A DNA stretch of 64,000 bases from DATEJJ01 sp039649115 (lineage in GTDB: Bacteria > Actinomycetota > Actinomycetes > Mycobacteriales > Micromonosporaceae): positions 54,634 through 118,633 of the forward strand of contig JBBWZQ010000096.1 of assembly GCA_039649115.1 (NCBI GenBank). Reading direction: 5' to 3'. The notes beneath the pieces are model-generated. The model was not told the DNA's origin and did no database searches. It was given only the letters and a program-made list of their open reading frames with translations. Positions 49,502 to 57,287 of this stretch are shown here, piece by piece. The position numbers and the translations under genes are program-made. Positions within the stretch are counted from its first letter, which is position 1. Each line of letters opens with the position of its first letter.

Positions 49502-50681
49502 CCAGGGCGGGCAGTCCTTCGGCCAGCCGCTCGTACTCCTCGGGGCGGTTGTAGACCTGCGCGGACAGGCGGAGCAGCAGCCGGCCCTGCCAGGCGTGGA
49601 CGGCCACCTCGGTGGCGAGTTCGTCGGATATCCGGTCGCGCAGCACCACCGGGTCCGTACCGCTGGCGACGGGCAGCGGCACGACCCGCATCGGTACCGG
49701 TCCGCCAGGGTCGGGCAGGTGGTCGGGGTCCAGGCCCAGCGCCTCGCCCACCACCCGCTGCCCGTACCGGGCCAGTGCCGCGTTGTGCGCCCGGACCCGT
49801 TCGGCGCCGAGGGTACGCAGCACGTACAGGCCGGTCGGCGCGGCCAGCCAGCCCGTGTAGTCCTGGGTGGCCGCGAACTCCACGCTGCCGGGGAAGCCGG
49901 CCGGCTCGGCCGACGAGACGACGAGCCCGCGCGTGCTCTGCCGCCAGCGGGGTGCGACCGACAGGAGCGCGGTGCCGCGCGGGGCGTACGCCCACTTGTG
50001 CAGGTTGCCCACGAAGAAGTCGGCGCCGATGTCGTCGACGTGCAGTGTCAGCGACCCGGGTGCGTGTGCGCCGTCGACCAGCAGGCATGCCCCGACCCGG
50101 CGCAGTTCCGTCGCCAGGCGGCCGACCGGGAACAGCCGGGCGGTCGGCGAGGAGATCATGTCGACGATGGCGAGCCGGGTGCGCCCGGCCCGGGTCCGGT
50201 CGAGGATCGCGTCGACGATCTCGGCATCGGTCGCCTCCAGCGGGATGGATGCGGTCACGTGGCGCGCCCCGGCCGCTGCCGCGCTCCGTTCGACAGCCAA
50301 CCGGACGGCGCCGTGCCCGTGGTCGGTCGTGAGCACCTCGTCGCCGGGGCCGAGCGCCACGGCGGCGAGCGCGGTGCTGATGCCGGTGCTGGCGTTCGTC
50401 ACGAGCGCGCTGCCCTCCGGGTCAGCCCCCAGCCCGGCGGCAAGGTGGCGCCGCGCGTGCGCGATCCGGTCACGCAGGCCCCGGGCGAAGAACCGGGCGG
50501 GATTGCCCTCCATCTCGTCCCGCAGTCGCTGCTGTGCCCGCAGCACCGCGATGGGCGCGACGCCGACCATGCCGTGGTTGAGGTAGGCCACCGCGGCGTC
50601 GAGCGGGAAGAGCAGCCGTGCGCCGGGCAGCGGCTCGGGGACTCCGGGTCGCGGTGCGGCGTCGCCGGTCGATGCGGTCAG
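49485..50681 (-). CDS. Class V aminotransferase-type PLP enzyme
   Basis: A PLP enzyme of about 398 residues related to isopenicillin-N epimerase/cysteine desulfurase. It has YLNHGMVGVAP, the conserved NASTGISTAL, TTDHGHGAV, LVDGAHAPG (Asp-Gly-Ala-His) and the PLP lysine in FVGNLHKWAYAPRG. No ATG or GTG occurs at a sensible start. A CTG at 50681 overlaps the xerC stop (CTGA) after GGGAGAGGG, so a coupled CTG start is the best guess. The substrate is unknown. Confidence 0.82.
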   Translation of the reverse strand: MTASTGDAAPRPGVPEPLPGARLLFPLDAAVAYLNHGMVGVAPIAVLRAQQRLRDEMEGNPARFFARGLRDRIAHARRHLAAGLGADPEGSALVTNASTGISTALAAVALGPGDEVLTTDHGHGAVRLAVERSAAAAGARHVTASIPLEATDAEIVDAILDRTRAGRTRLAIVDMISSPTARLFPVGRLATELRRVGACLLVDGAHAPGSLTLHVDDIGADFFVGNLHKWAYAPRGTALLSVAPRWRQSTRGLVVSSAEPAGFPGSVEFAATQDYTGWLAAPTGLYVLRTLGAERVRAHNAALARYGQRVVGEALGLDPDHLPDPGGPVPMRVVPLPVASGTDPVVLRDRISDELATEVAVHAWQGRLLLRLSAQVYNRPEEYERLAEGLPALVKPLR

Positions 50682-51637
50682 GGCCCTCTCCCGTCCGGGT
50701 GGGCGGCGCGGGGGTGAGCCTGCTGGTACGCGCCGCGCAGCCGTTCGATGGACACGTGAGTGTAGATCTGCGTGCTGGACAGGGCGGCGTGACCCAGCAG
50801 CTCCTGCACCGACCGCAGGTCCGCGCCGCCCTCCAGGAGGTGGGTTGCCGCGCCGTGCCGCAGGCCGTGCGGGGACGTGTGCGGCAGCCCGGCCTCCCGC
50901 GCGTACCGGGCCACCACGGTGCGCGCGATGCCCTGCTGCAGTCGCCCGCCCCGGGCACCGAGCAGCAGGGCCGTTCCGCTGCGGGGCCCGGCCAGGGCCG
51001 GCCGCCCGGACCGCAGCCAGGCGTCGAGCGCCCGCTCCGCCGGGAGTCCATAGGGGACAGAGCGCTCCTTCGCGCCCTTGCCGAAGACCCGCACCACGCG
51101 CCGGCCACGGTCCACATCGGACACGTCGAGCCCGCACAGCTCGCCGACGCGGATCCCCGTCGCGTACAGCAGCTCCAGGACCAGCCGGTCGCGCACCGGC
51201 ACCGGGTCCTCCCCGGACGGTGCCGTCACCAGCTCGACGGTCTGGTCCGCGCGCAGCACCGCGGGCAGGTCGCGGTGTGCCTTGGGGCTGGCCAGCCGGG
51301 CGCCCGGATCGGTGGCGAGCAGGCCTTGCCGGTGTCCCCATCCGGTGAAGGTGCGGGCCGCGGCGGCGCGCCGGGCCAGCGAGCTGCGCGCGGCGCCCGT
51401 GGTGCGCTGCCGGGCGAGCCAGCTGCGCAGGACCGTCAGGTCAAGGCCGGCCGGGGTGGCGTGCCCCATCCGCACCGCGTGGTCGAGGAGCGAGGCCACG
51501 TCGCCGATGTAGGCGCGTACGGTGTGGGCCGACCGGTTGCGCTCACCGGCCAGGTGCCGGGCGAAGGAGTCGACCGCGTCGCGCATCTGCTCGGGCAGCG
51601 CGGCATGGATGGCCTCCGTGCCGGGCGCGCGCCTCAT
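50678..51637 (-). CDS. xerC: Tyrosine recombinase XerC
   Basis: A 319-residue tyrosine recombinase resolving chromosome dimers. The N-terminal SAM-like domain carries AYIGDVASLL. Catalytic residues are TGIRVGELCGL (Arg), VFGKGAKERSVP (Lys), HGLRHGAATHLL (His-x-x-Arg) and LGHAALSSTQIYTHV (His and Tyr). Location next to dprA is the core chromosomal context, so it is not a phage integrase. The ATG at 51637 is chosen over the longer frame, which runs into dprA. Confidence 0.9.
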   Translation of the reverse strand: MRRAPGTEAIHAALPEQMRDAVDSFARHLAGERNRSAHTVRAYIGDVASLLDHAVRMGHATPAGLDLTVLRSWLARQRTTGAARSSLARRAAAARTFTGWGHRQGLLATDPGARLASPKAHRDLPAVLRADQTVELVTAPSGEDPVPVRDRLVLELLYATGIRVGELCGLDVSDVDRGRRVVRVFGKGAKERSVPYGLPAERALDAWLRSGRPALAGPRSGTALLLGARGGRLQQGIARTVVARYAREAGLPHTSPHGLRHGAATHLLEGGADLRSVQELLGHAALSSTQIYTHVSIERLRGAYQQAHPRAAHPDGRGP

Positions 51638-51668
51638 GATTCCAACGCTCCACGCCGCGGGCCAACCG

Positions 51669-52838
51669 TCAAGCCGGCGCGCCGGGAGCGGGCGCCAGTG
51701 TCCAGCCGTCCTCATGCTCGACGACGAACCCGGCCATGCGCAGCCGCGGCAGCGCGCGCAGCGCCTCGCGGAGCGGGACACCGGCCGAGGCGGCGATCTG
51801 TGCCGGATCGGCGGCACGGCGCAGCGGCACCGCGTCGAGTACCCTGGCCAGCTCCGTGTCCAGCCGGTCCCGTGCGTCCTGCGGACCGCGGGGTACCGGG
51901 GCCAGGTCCTCCCCGATCCGCCCCACCTCCTCCAGCACCTCTTCGTGGCCGGTGACCAGCCGGGCACCCGCACGGATGGACTGGTGGCAGCCGACCGACA
52001 TGGCTGAGGTGACCGGTCCGGGGACCACCATCGCCGGGCGGCGCAGCGCGGCGGCCCGGCCCAGGGTCTGCCGGGCGCCACTGCGCGCGTTGGCTTCCAC
52101 CATGACCGTGCCTCTGGTCAGCGCCGCGATGACCCGGTTGCGGACGAGGAACCGGTAGCGGTGTGGATCCGCGCCGGGCGGCCATTCGCTGACGAGCAGC
52201 CCCTGGTCGGCGATCCGCTCGAACAGGCTGGCGTGCCCGGGTGGGTAGGGCCGGTCCACCCCGCAGGCGAGCACGGCGACGGTCACCCCACCGGCGGACA
52301 TCGCGCCCCGGTGCGCGGCCGCGTCGATGCCGTACGCGCCTCCGGAGACCACCGTCCAGCCGCGGCTCGCCAGCCCGTACCCGAGCTCGGTGGCGACGTG
52401 GGTGCCGTATCCCGTGGCCGCGCGGGAGCCCACCACGGCCACCGAGCGCTGCAGCGTCTCCGCCAGCGGCCAACCGCCACGTGCCCAGAGGCAGATCGGC
52501 GGGTACGTGTCGCGGTCGATGCGGGTACCGGTGCCGCGGCTGATCAACCTCAGGTCGGCGAGCTGGCTCGGCCACTCGTCGTCCTCCGGTATCACCACCC
52601 GGCCGCCCAGCCGCACGGTGCGGGCGAGCACCCCTTCGGCCAGGCGCAGCGGCTCGCCGTCCGGCAGGCGGCTGGCTGCCGTCTCCACGAGTCCGGGTGC
52701 CGCGCTGCCGTCGGAGATCGCGGCCAGCGCGCCGACCGGCCCGTGAGCGGCGACCAGTTCGTGCAGCGCGCGGCTGCCGGGCTCGAACAGGCAGGCTAGC
52801 GCGGCACGCGCCAGCCGTACCTCCTCGCTGGCGGTCAC
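51669..52838 (-). CDS. dprA: DNA processing protein DprA
   Basis: DprA loads RecA on incoming single-stranded DNA. It has 389 residues. The Rossmann-like domain carries VGSRAATGYGTHVATELG and VVSGGAYGIDAAAHRGA, with VVEANARSGARQTLGRAAALRR, and a C-terminal winged-helix (PAQIAASAGVPLREALRAL) typical of actinobacterial versions. Its start GTG overlaps the comM stop (GTGA). Confidence 0.93.
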   Translation of the reverse strand: MTASEEVRLARAALACLFEPGSRALHELVAAHGPVGALAAISDGSAAPGLVETAASRLPDGEPLRLAEGVLARTVRLGGRVVIPEDDEWPSQLADLRLISRGTGTRIDRDTYPPICLWARGGWPLAETLQRSVAVVGSRAATGYGTHVATELGYGLASRGWTVVSGGAYGIDAAAHRGAMSAGGVTVAVLACGVDRPYPPGHASLFERIADQGLLVSEWPPGADPHRYRFLVRNRVIAALTRGTVMVEANARSGARQTLGRAAALRRPAMVVPGPVTSAMSVGCHQSIRAGARLVTGHEEVLEEVGRIGEDLAPVPRGPQDARDRLDTELARVLDAVPLRRAADPAQIAASAGVPLREALRALPRLRMAGFVVEHEDGWTLAPAPGAPA

Positions 52839-54355
52839 AGGATCCGCCCGGTGCGCAGGGCGAGTGCCTCGCTGACGTCACCGACGTCGGGACGGGCCCG
52901 CCCGTCCAGGTCGGCGATGGTCCAGGCCACGCGCAGCACCCGGTCGTAGCCGCGTGCCGAGAGCAGGCCGCTGTTGAGCGACTCCTCCAGCGGCCGGGTG
53001 ACCTGGTTGGGCAGCCGCCAGGGACGCTGGCGCAGGCTTGGCCCGGGTACCTCGGCGTTGGTGCGCCTGCCCTGCGCCGCCCAGCGCTCGGCGGCCGCGC
53101 ACCGGGCGCGGGCGACGCGCTCGGCCACCACCGCCGAGCTTTCCGGGGTGGCGGTGTCCTCCAGGAGCTGGGCGGCGGTGACCGGCGCCAGCCGGATCTG
53201 CAGGTCGACCCGGTCCATCAGCGGCCCGGACAGCCGCCCCAGGTATCGGCGGCGCGCCGGTGGCGGGCACTGGCAGAAGGCGTCGCCGGCCGGGTGCGCG
53301 CAGGGGCACGGATTGGCCGCAAGTATCAGCTGGAGCTTGGCCGGGTAGCGCGTGCTGCCCTGGGCGCGGGACAGCACCACCTGCCCGTCCTCGAGCGGCT
53401 GGCGCAGCGCATCCAGAACCCGCACCGGGAACTCCGGGGCCTCGTCGAGGAACAGCACGCCGCGGTGGGCGAGCGAGACGGCGCCGGGCCTGGCCAGGCC
53501 GGTGCCGCCGCCGACCAGGGCCGGCAGGCTCGCGGTGTGGTGCGGCGCCTGGAACGGCGGGCGGTGCAGCATGCCCGTGCGGGGCGGCAACGCGCCGGCC
53601 ACCGAGTGCACGGCGGTCACCTCCAGAGCCTCCTCATCGGACAGCGGCGGCAGGACGGACGGCAGGCGCTGGGCGAGCATCGTCTTGCCGGCACCGGGCG
53701 GCCCGACCAGGAACAGGTGGTGACCGCCCGCGGCGGCCAGTTCCAGCCCTCGCCGGCCGAGCTCCTGGCCGACCACCTCGCTCAGGTCGGGTCCGTCGGG
53801 CGGCGCCGGGTCGGCCGCCGCGGGCGGGTCGAGCAGCGGGGCGCAGCCCCGGACGAAGTCGATGAGCAGGCGCAGGGTGTCGGTCGCGCGCACGGTCACG
53901 TCGGGTACCAGGGCCGCCTCGCGGGCATTGGCCAGCGGGACGACCACCCGCCGGATGCCGGCCCGCACCGCGGCGAGGACGCTGGGCAGCACGCCGCGGA
54001 CCGGCCGCACGGTGCCGTCGAGTCCCAGCTCGCCGAGCAGCACGACGCCCTGCAGCGGCGCGAGCGGCAGCTCGCCCGCGCCGGCGAGGACGGTGACCGC
54101 GATCGCGAGATCGAACACCGAACCGTGCTTGGGCAGCGTGGCCGGCAACAGGTTGACGGTGATCCGGCGGTTTGGCCAGCTTTCGCCGGAGTTGACCAGG
54201 GCCGCCCGGACCCGGTTGCGGGCCTCGTTGAGCGCGGCGTCGGGCAGGCCGGTCAGGGCGAGGCCGGGCAGCCCGGCGGCGAGGTCCGCCTCGACCTCCA
54301 CGAGCTGGCCGGCCAGGCCGGTCAGCCCGATCGCGAGCGCCTTCGCGTAGGACAT
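52835..54355 (-). CDS. comM: Mg chelatase-like protein ComM (YifB)
   Basis: A hexameric AAA+ helicase aiding branch migration in natural transformation. It has 506 residues. The N-terminal Lon-protease-like domain has GLPDAALNEARNRVRAAL. Walker A is GPPGAGKTMLAQRL, Walker B GVLFLDEAPEFP, and the sensor/zinc-like loop is NPCPCAHPAGDAFCQCPP. It is followed by the Mg-chelatase C domain. It precedes dprA in the same operon. Confidence 0.93.
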   Translation of the reverse strand: MSYAKALAIGLTGLAGQLVEVEADLAAGLPGLALTGLPDAALNEARNRVRAALVNSGESWPNRRITVNLLPATLPKHGSVFDLAIAVTVLAGAGELPLAPLQGVVLLGELGLDGTVRPVRGVLPSVLAAVRAGIRRVVVPLANAREAALVPDVTVRATDTLRLLIDFVRGCAPLLDPPAAADPAPPDGPDLSEVVGQELGRRGLELAAAGGHHLFLVGPPGAGKTMLAQRLPSVLPPLSDEEALEVTAVHSVAGALPPRTGMLHRPPFQAPHHTASLPALVGGGTGLARPGAVSLAHRGVLFLDEAPEFPVRVLDALRQPLEDGQVVLSRAQGSTRYPAKLQLILAANPCPCAHPAGDAFCQCPPPARRRYLGRLSGPLMDRVDLQIRLAPVTAAQLLEDTATPESSAVVAERVARARCAAAERWAAQGRRTNAEVPGPSLRQRPWRLPNQVTRPLEESLNSGLLSARGYDRVLRVAWTIADLDGRARPDVGDVSEALALRTGRIL

Positions 54356-54356
54356 C

Positions 54357-54746
54357 TCAGAACGCCCCGCGCAGGTGCTCGACCTGCGCCGCCCCGCGCC
54401 GTCCGGGCAGCACGCTGACCACGTCGAAGCGCACCTCGCGGGGACGCACCCGCGCCTGCGCCAGCCAGAGCACGGCCAGCCGGCGCAGCCGGGCCACCTT
54501 GGCCGGGACGAGCGCCTCGGCCGGGGTGCCGAAGCGGTCACCGCGCCGGGTCTTGACCTCCGCGATGACCAGGACGTCGCCCTCGCGGAAGACGGCGTCG
54601 ATCTCGCCGGCCGGGCACCGCCAGTTGCGGTCGAGCAGCACCATGCCCTGGCCGACCAGGTAGGCGACGGCGACGCGCTCGCCGTATGACCCGACGCTGT
54701 CCTTGGCCTGTCCCATGGGCGCCAGCGTGCCGAGCCATGGGCCCAT
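54357..54746 (-). CDS. UPF0102 family protein YraN
   Basis: A 129-residue YraN/UPF0102 protein, an endonuclease-like fold: GSYGERVAVAYLVGQGMVLLDRNWRC, EIDAVFREGDVLVIAEVKTRR (the E-D-ExK core). It is the first gene of yraN-comM-dprA-xerC. ATG 54746 is used; ATG 54716 ten codons in is equally possible. Confidence 0.88.
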   Translation of the reverse strand: MGPWLGTLAPMGQAKDSVGSYGERVAVAYLVGQGMVLLDRNWRCPAGEIDAVFREGDVLVIAEVKTRRGDRFGTPAEALVPAKVARLRRLAVLWLAQARVRPREVRFDVVSVLPGRRGAAQVEHLRGAF

Positions 54747-54798
54747 CGGGTAGCGCCGATAGATCCAGATGTGGACAGTGAGGGTGGCTGTGGAAAAC

Positions 54799-55965
54799 TC
54801 AGCCGCCGGCGAGCTTGCCCAACCGGGAGACCGCCTCCTCCAGCACCTCCGGCCGCTTGCAGAACGCGAAGCGGATCAGGTGGGTACCCGCCGCCGCGTC
54901 GTCGTAGAAGACCTGGGTGGGTACCGCCACCACGCCGCAGCGCTCCGGCAGCGAGCGGCAGAAGGCCAGCCCGTCCCCGCCACCCAGGGGCGTGATGTCC
55001 GCCGTCACGAAGTAGGTGCCCTCGGGTACGAGCACGGTGAAGCCGGCCTCGGTCAACCCGCTCACCAGCAGGTCCCGCTTCGCCATCAGGTCCGCGCGCA
55101 ACGAGTCGTAGTAGGCGCGCGACAGGCACAGTGCGTGCGCCACGGCGGGCTGCAGCGGACCCGCGTTGACGAACGTGAGGAACTGTTTGACCCGCAGCAC
55201 GGCGGAGACCAGCGACGCCGGGCCGCACGCCCAGCCCACCTTCCAGCCGGTACACGAAAATGTCTTGCCGGCCGAGGAGATCTGGATGGTCCGCTCGGAC
55301 ATCCCGGGCAGGGTCGCCAGCGGGATGTGCGCGCCGTCGAAGACGAGGTGCTCGTAGACCTCGTCGGTCACCGCGTAGGCGTTGTGCGCGGCGCACAGCT
55401 GCGCGATCAGGGTCAACTCCGCGCGGGTGAACACCTTTCCGGTCGGGTTGTGCGGGGAGTTGAGCAGGACGAGACGGGTACGCGGGCCGAACGCGGCGCG
55501 CAGCGCTGCCTCGTCGAAGTGGTACCGGCCGTCTGAGCCGGGGCGCAGCGTCACCGGGCGGCGTACCGCGTGCGCCAGGGCGATCGAGGCCGCGTACGAG
55601 TCGTAGTACGGCTCGAAGCACACCACCTCGTCGCCCGGTTCGCACAGGGCGAGGATCGCGGCGGCGACGGCCTCGGTCGCGCCCGCGGTGACCAGCACCT
55701 CGCCGTCCGGGTCGTAGCCCAGGTCCCAGAAGTCGGCCTGGTGCGCGGCGATCGCGGCGCGCAGTTGCGGGATGCCCGGGCCGGGCGGGTACTGGTTGTG
55801 TCCACTGTGGAGAGCCTGGGCCGCGGCGTCGAGCATCGACGCGGGCCCGTCCGTGTCCGGGAAGCCCTGGCCGAGGTTGACCGATCCGGTGCGCAGCGCG
55901 AGCGCGGACATCTCGGCGAAGATGGTCGTGCCGAACGGACGCATGCGCGCCACCAGTGGATCCAT
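54799..55965 (-). CDS. Class I aminotransferase
   Basis: A 388-residue fold-type I PLP aminotransferase, like N-succinyldiaminopimelate or kynurenine aminotransferases. It has NLGQGFPDTDGP, TAGATEAVAAAILAL, LNSPHNPTGKVF, DEVYEHLVFD and the PLP lysine in SSAGKTFSCTGWKVGW. The exact substrate cannot be set by sequence. ATG 55965 has GGGAG before it and TAATCT 7 nt upstream. An exact TCCACTGTGGA copy is at 55801. Confidence 0.87.
   Translation of the reverse strand: MDPLVARMRPFGTTIFAEMSALALRTGSVNLGQGFPDTDGPASMLDAAAQALHSGHNQYPPGPGIPQLRAAIAAHQADFWDLGYDPDGEVLVTAGATEAVAAAILALCEPGDEVVCFEPYYDSYAASIALAHAVRRPVTLRPGSDGRYHFDEAALRAAFGPRTRLVLLNSPHNPTGKVFTRAELTLIAQLCAAHNAYAVTDEVYEHLVFDGAHIPLATLPGMSERTIQISSAGKTFSCTGWKVGWACGPASLVSAVLRVKQFLTFVNAGPLQPAVAHALCLSRAYYDSLRADLMAKRDLLVSGLTEAGFTVLVPEGTYFVTADITPLGGGDGLAFCRSLPERCGVVAVPTQVFYDDAAAGTHLIRFAFCKRPEVLEEAVSRLGKLAGG
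55801..55811. repeat. TCCACWGTGGA palindrome copy 6 (in aminotransferase gene)
   Basis: Exact TCCACTGTGGA. On the coding (minus) strand it is read as part of Leu-His-Ser-Gly, so the motif is not tied to a Ser-Thr-Val peptide. Confidence 0.6.
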
Positions 55966-56010
55966 GGCTCCCAGATTAGGAGACCGGTGGCGGGTGGCGG
56001 GCGGCAGTAC

Positions 56011-56055
56011 CCGCGCCGGATCCCCGCGCCGGATCCCCGCGCCGGATCCCCGCGC
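56011..56055. repeat. 13-bp tandem repeat upstream of the aminotransferase
   Basis: Three exact copies of CCGCGCCGGATCC start at 56011, 56024 and 56037, with a partial fourth (CCGCGC) to 56055. It lies in the 274-bp gap before the membrane protein gene. Beyond it, on minus, a short open frame (VPVELLATADALRPGVATGA) is visible but too short to call. Confidence 0.85.
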
Positions 56056-56239
56056 AGCAGGGCGACCACCCCCGCGCGGGTGTGACCGGCCAGGCGCACC
56101 GGTGGCCACGCCGGGCCGCAGCGCGTCCGCCGTCGCCAGCAGTTCGACGGGTACCGCGTTCAAACGACAAAGCCTCACATTCGCTGACACACCCGGGGGG
56201 CTAGCGGCGTGGCCCCGCGGTCGCCTAGCGTGCTGTGGC

Positions 56240-56980
56240 GTGGATGGTCTGCGCAACTACCCGGAAGAGCCGGAGCAGCGCTGGTACGCCGAGGGGCACC
56301 GGGCCGAGGGCGACGACCGTTACGACGGGTACCGGGTTCCTGACCCGCGGTACGAGGAGCCGAGAGGGTGGGGTCTGGACGCGCCGAACCCGCCACCCGC
56401 GTCCCGCGTCGGTTCGGAGGTGCCCCCGTGGGGCGCGGACCTGCCGCCGGCGACGGCGGAGCCCGAGCGGTACCAGACCCAGCCGCTCGACCGCGGCGCG
56501 CTGCACCGCTCCACCCCGCTGGCGCCGGCGTCCCCGCCGCCATCGATGTCCCCTCCGCCGATGTCGCCGATGCCCACGTCCGCCCCGCCGGCGTCCGGGC
56601 CGCCGGGATCTTCCGGGCCGGCACCGGCCGGGCCGGGCCAGGGCGCGCCCACCGGGGTCGCCGAGCCGGGCGGCGCCGTCTACCGGACCCGCCGCGCCGG
56701 CGTGGCCGCGCTGCTGGCCGGCGCCGCGATTTTCGCGGAGTTGCTGCTGGTACGCCTGCTGCTGGTCGCCGAGTTCGCCGCGAAGGGGACGCCCGGCGGG
56801 GTCCTGGCCGGGCTGTTCGCGCTGGCCGGAGTGCCGCTGGTCACGATGGGCCTGCACGGGCTGGCCACCGGTGCCGCGTCGGCCGGCCCCGCGCCGGGCC
56901 GGCTCTGGCTGCGCGTCCCGCTCGCCTACCTGCCCGTCGGCCTGGTTCTGCTGCTCGCCGCCGCGCTCGCCGTCCGCTAG
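56240..56980 (+). CDS. Pro-rich membrane protein, 246 residues
   Basis: The N-terminal ~150 residues are charged then Pro/Ser/Ala-rich and look disordered. Three to four membrane spans follow (AGVAALLAGAAIFAELLLV, VLAGLFALAGVPLVTMGL, VPLAYLPVGLVLLLAAALAV). No known domain is recognised. GTG 56240 is chosen because TAGCGT lies 8 nt before it. Its role is unknown. Confidence 0.7.
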   Translation: MDGLRNYPEEPEQRWYAEGHRAEGDDRYDGYRVPDPRYEEPRGWGLDAPNPPPASRVGSEVPPWGADLPPATAEPERYQTQPLDRGALHRSTPLAPASPPPSMSPPPMSPMPTSAPPASGPPGSSGPAPAGPGQGAPTGVAEPGGAVYRTRRAGVAALLAGAAIFAELLLVRLLLVAEFAAKGTPGGVLAGLFALAGVPLVTMGLHGLATGAASAGPAPGRLWLRVPLAYLPVGLVLLLAAALAVR

Positions 56981-57287
56981 ACCGTCGTGATCATGTCCGG
57001 GCTGGGATCTTGACAGCTGCGGCACCGATGCTGGTGCCGTTCTCGCCAAGATCTGGCGGCGGGGTGCCAGGCACGGGTCGGCCGGAGGGCGGCGTGCGGA
57101 GCGCGTACACTTGACAGTCGCGGCCACCTCGCGTGGCCGACTTCGCGCGCCCTCCCCACCCGATCGGTGGGGCGGCGGTCGCCCTGGTCCCGGCCCCGTG
57201 TGCCGGGCGGTCGGCCGGCGAACGGCGCCAGGCCGGTGCTCCGCCCGGAGCGCCGGGACAACCAGGACGCGTCAAGGAGCGACCACC
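56981..57287 (+). promoter_or_regulatory. rpsB upstream/leader region with three hairpins
   Basis: 307 bp without a gene. A nested dyad at 57006-57053 has outer arms GATCTTG/CAAGATC and inner arms CGGCACC/GGTGCCG (57020-57026, 57033-57039) with symmetric 7-nt internal loops. TACACT (57106-57111) is a candidate -10. Hairpin 2: CGGCCAC-N5-GTGGCCG (57121-57139). Hairpin 3: CCCCACC-N5-GGTGGGG (57154-57172). CTTGACAG precedes both the first and second hairpins (57009 and 57110). A leader of ~165 nt could carry S2 autoregulation. Confidence 0.5.

Noticed and set aside
50678..51637. Tyrosine recombinase as a mark of a mobile element
   Set aside because: It lies with dprA and comM in core gene order and has XerC length; no att repeats or other mobile genes.
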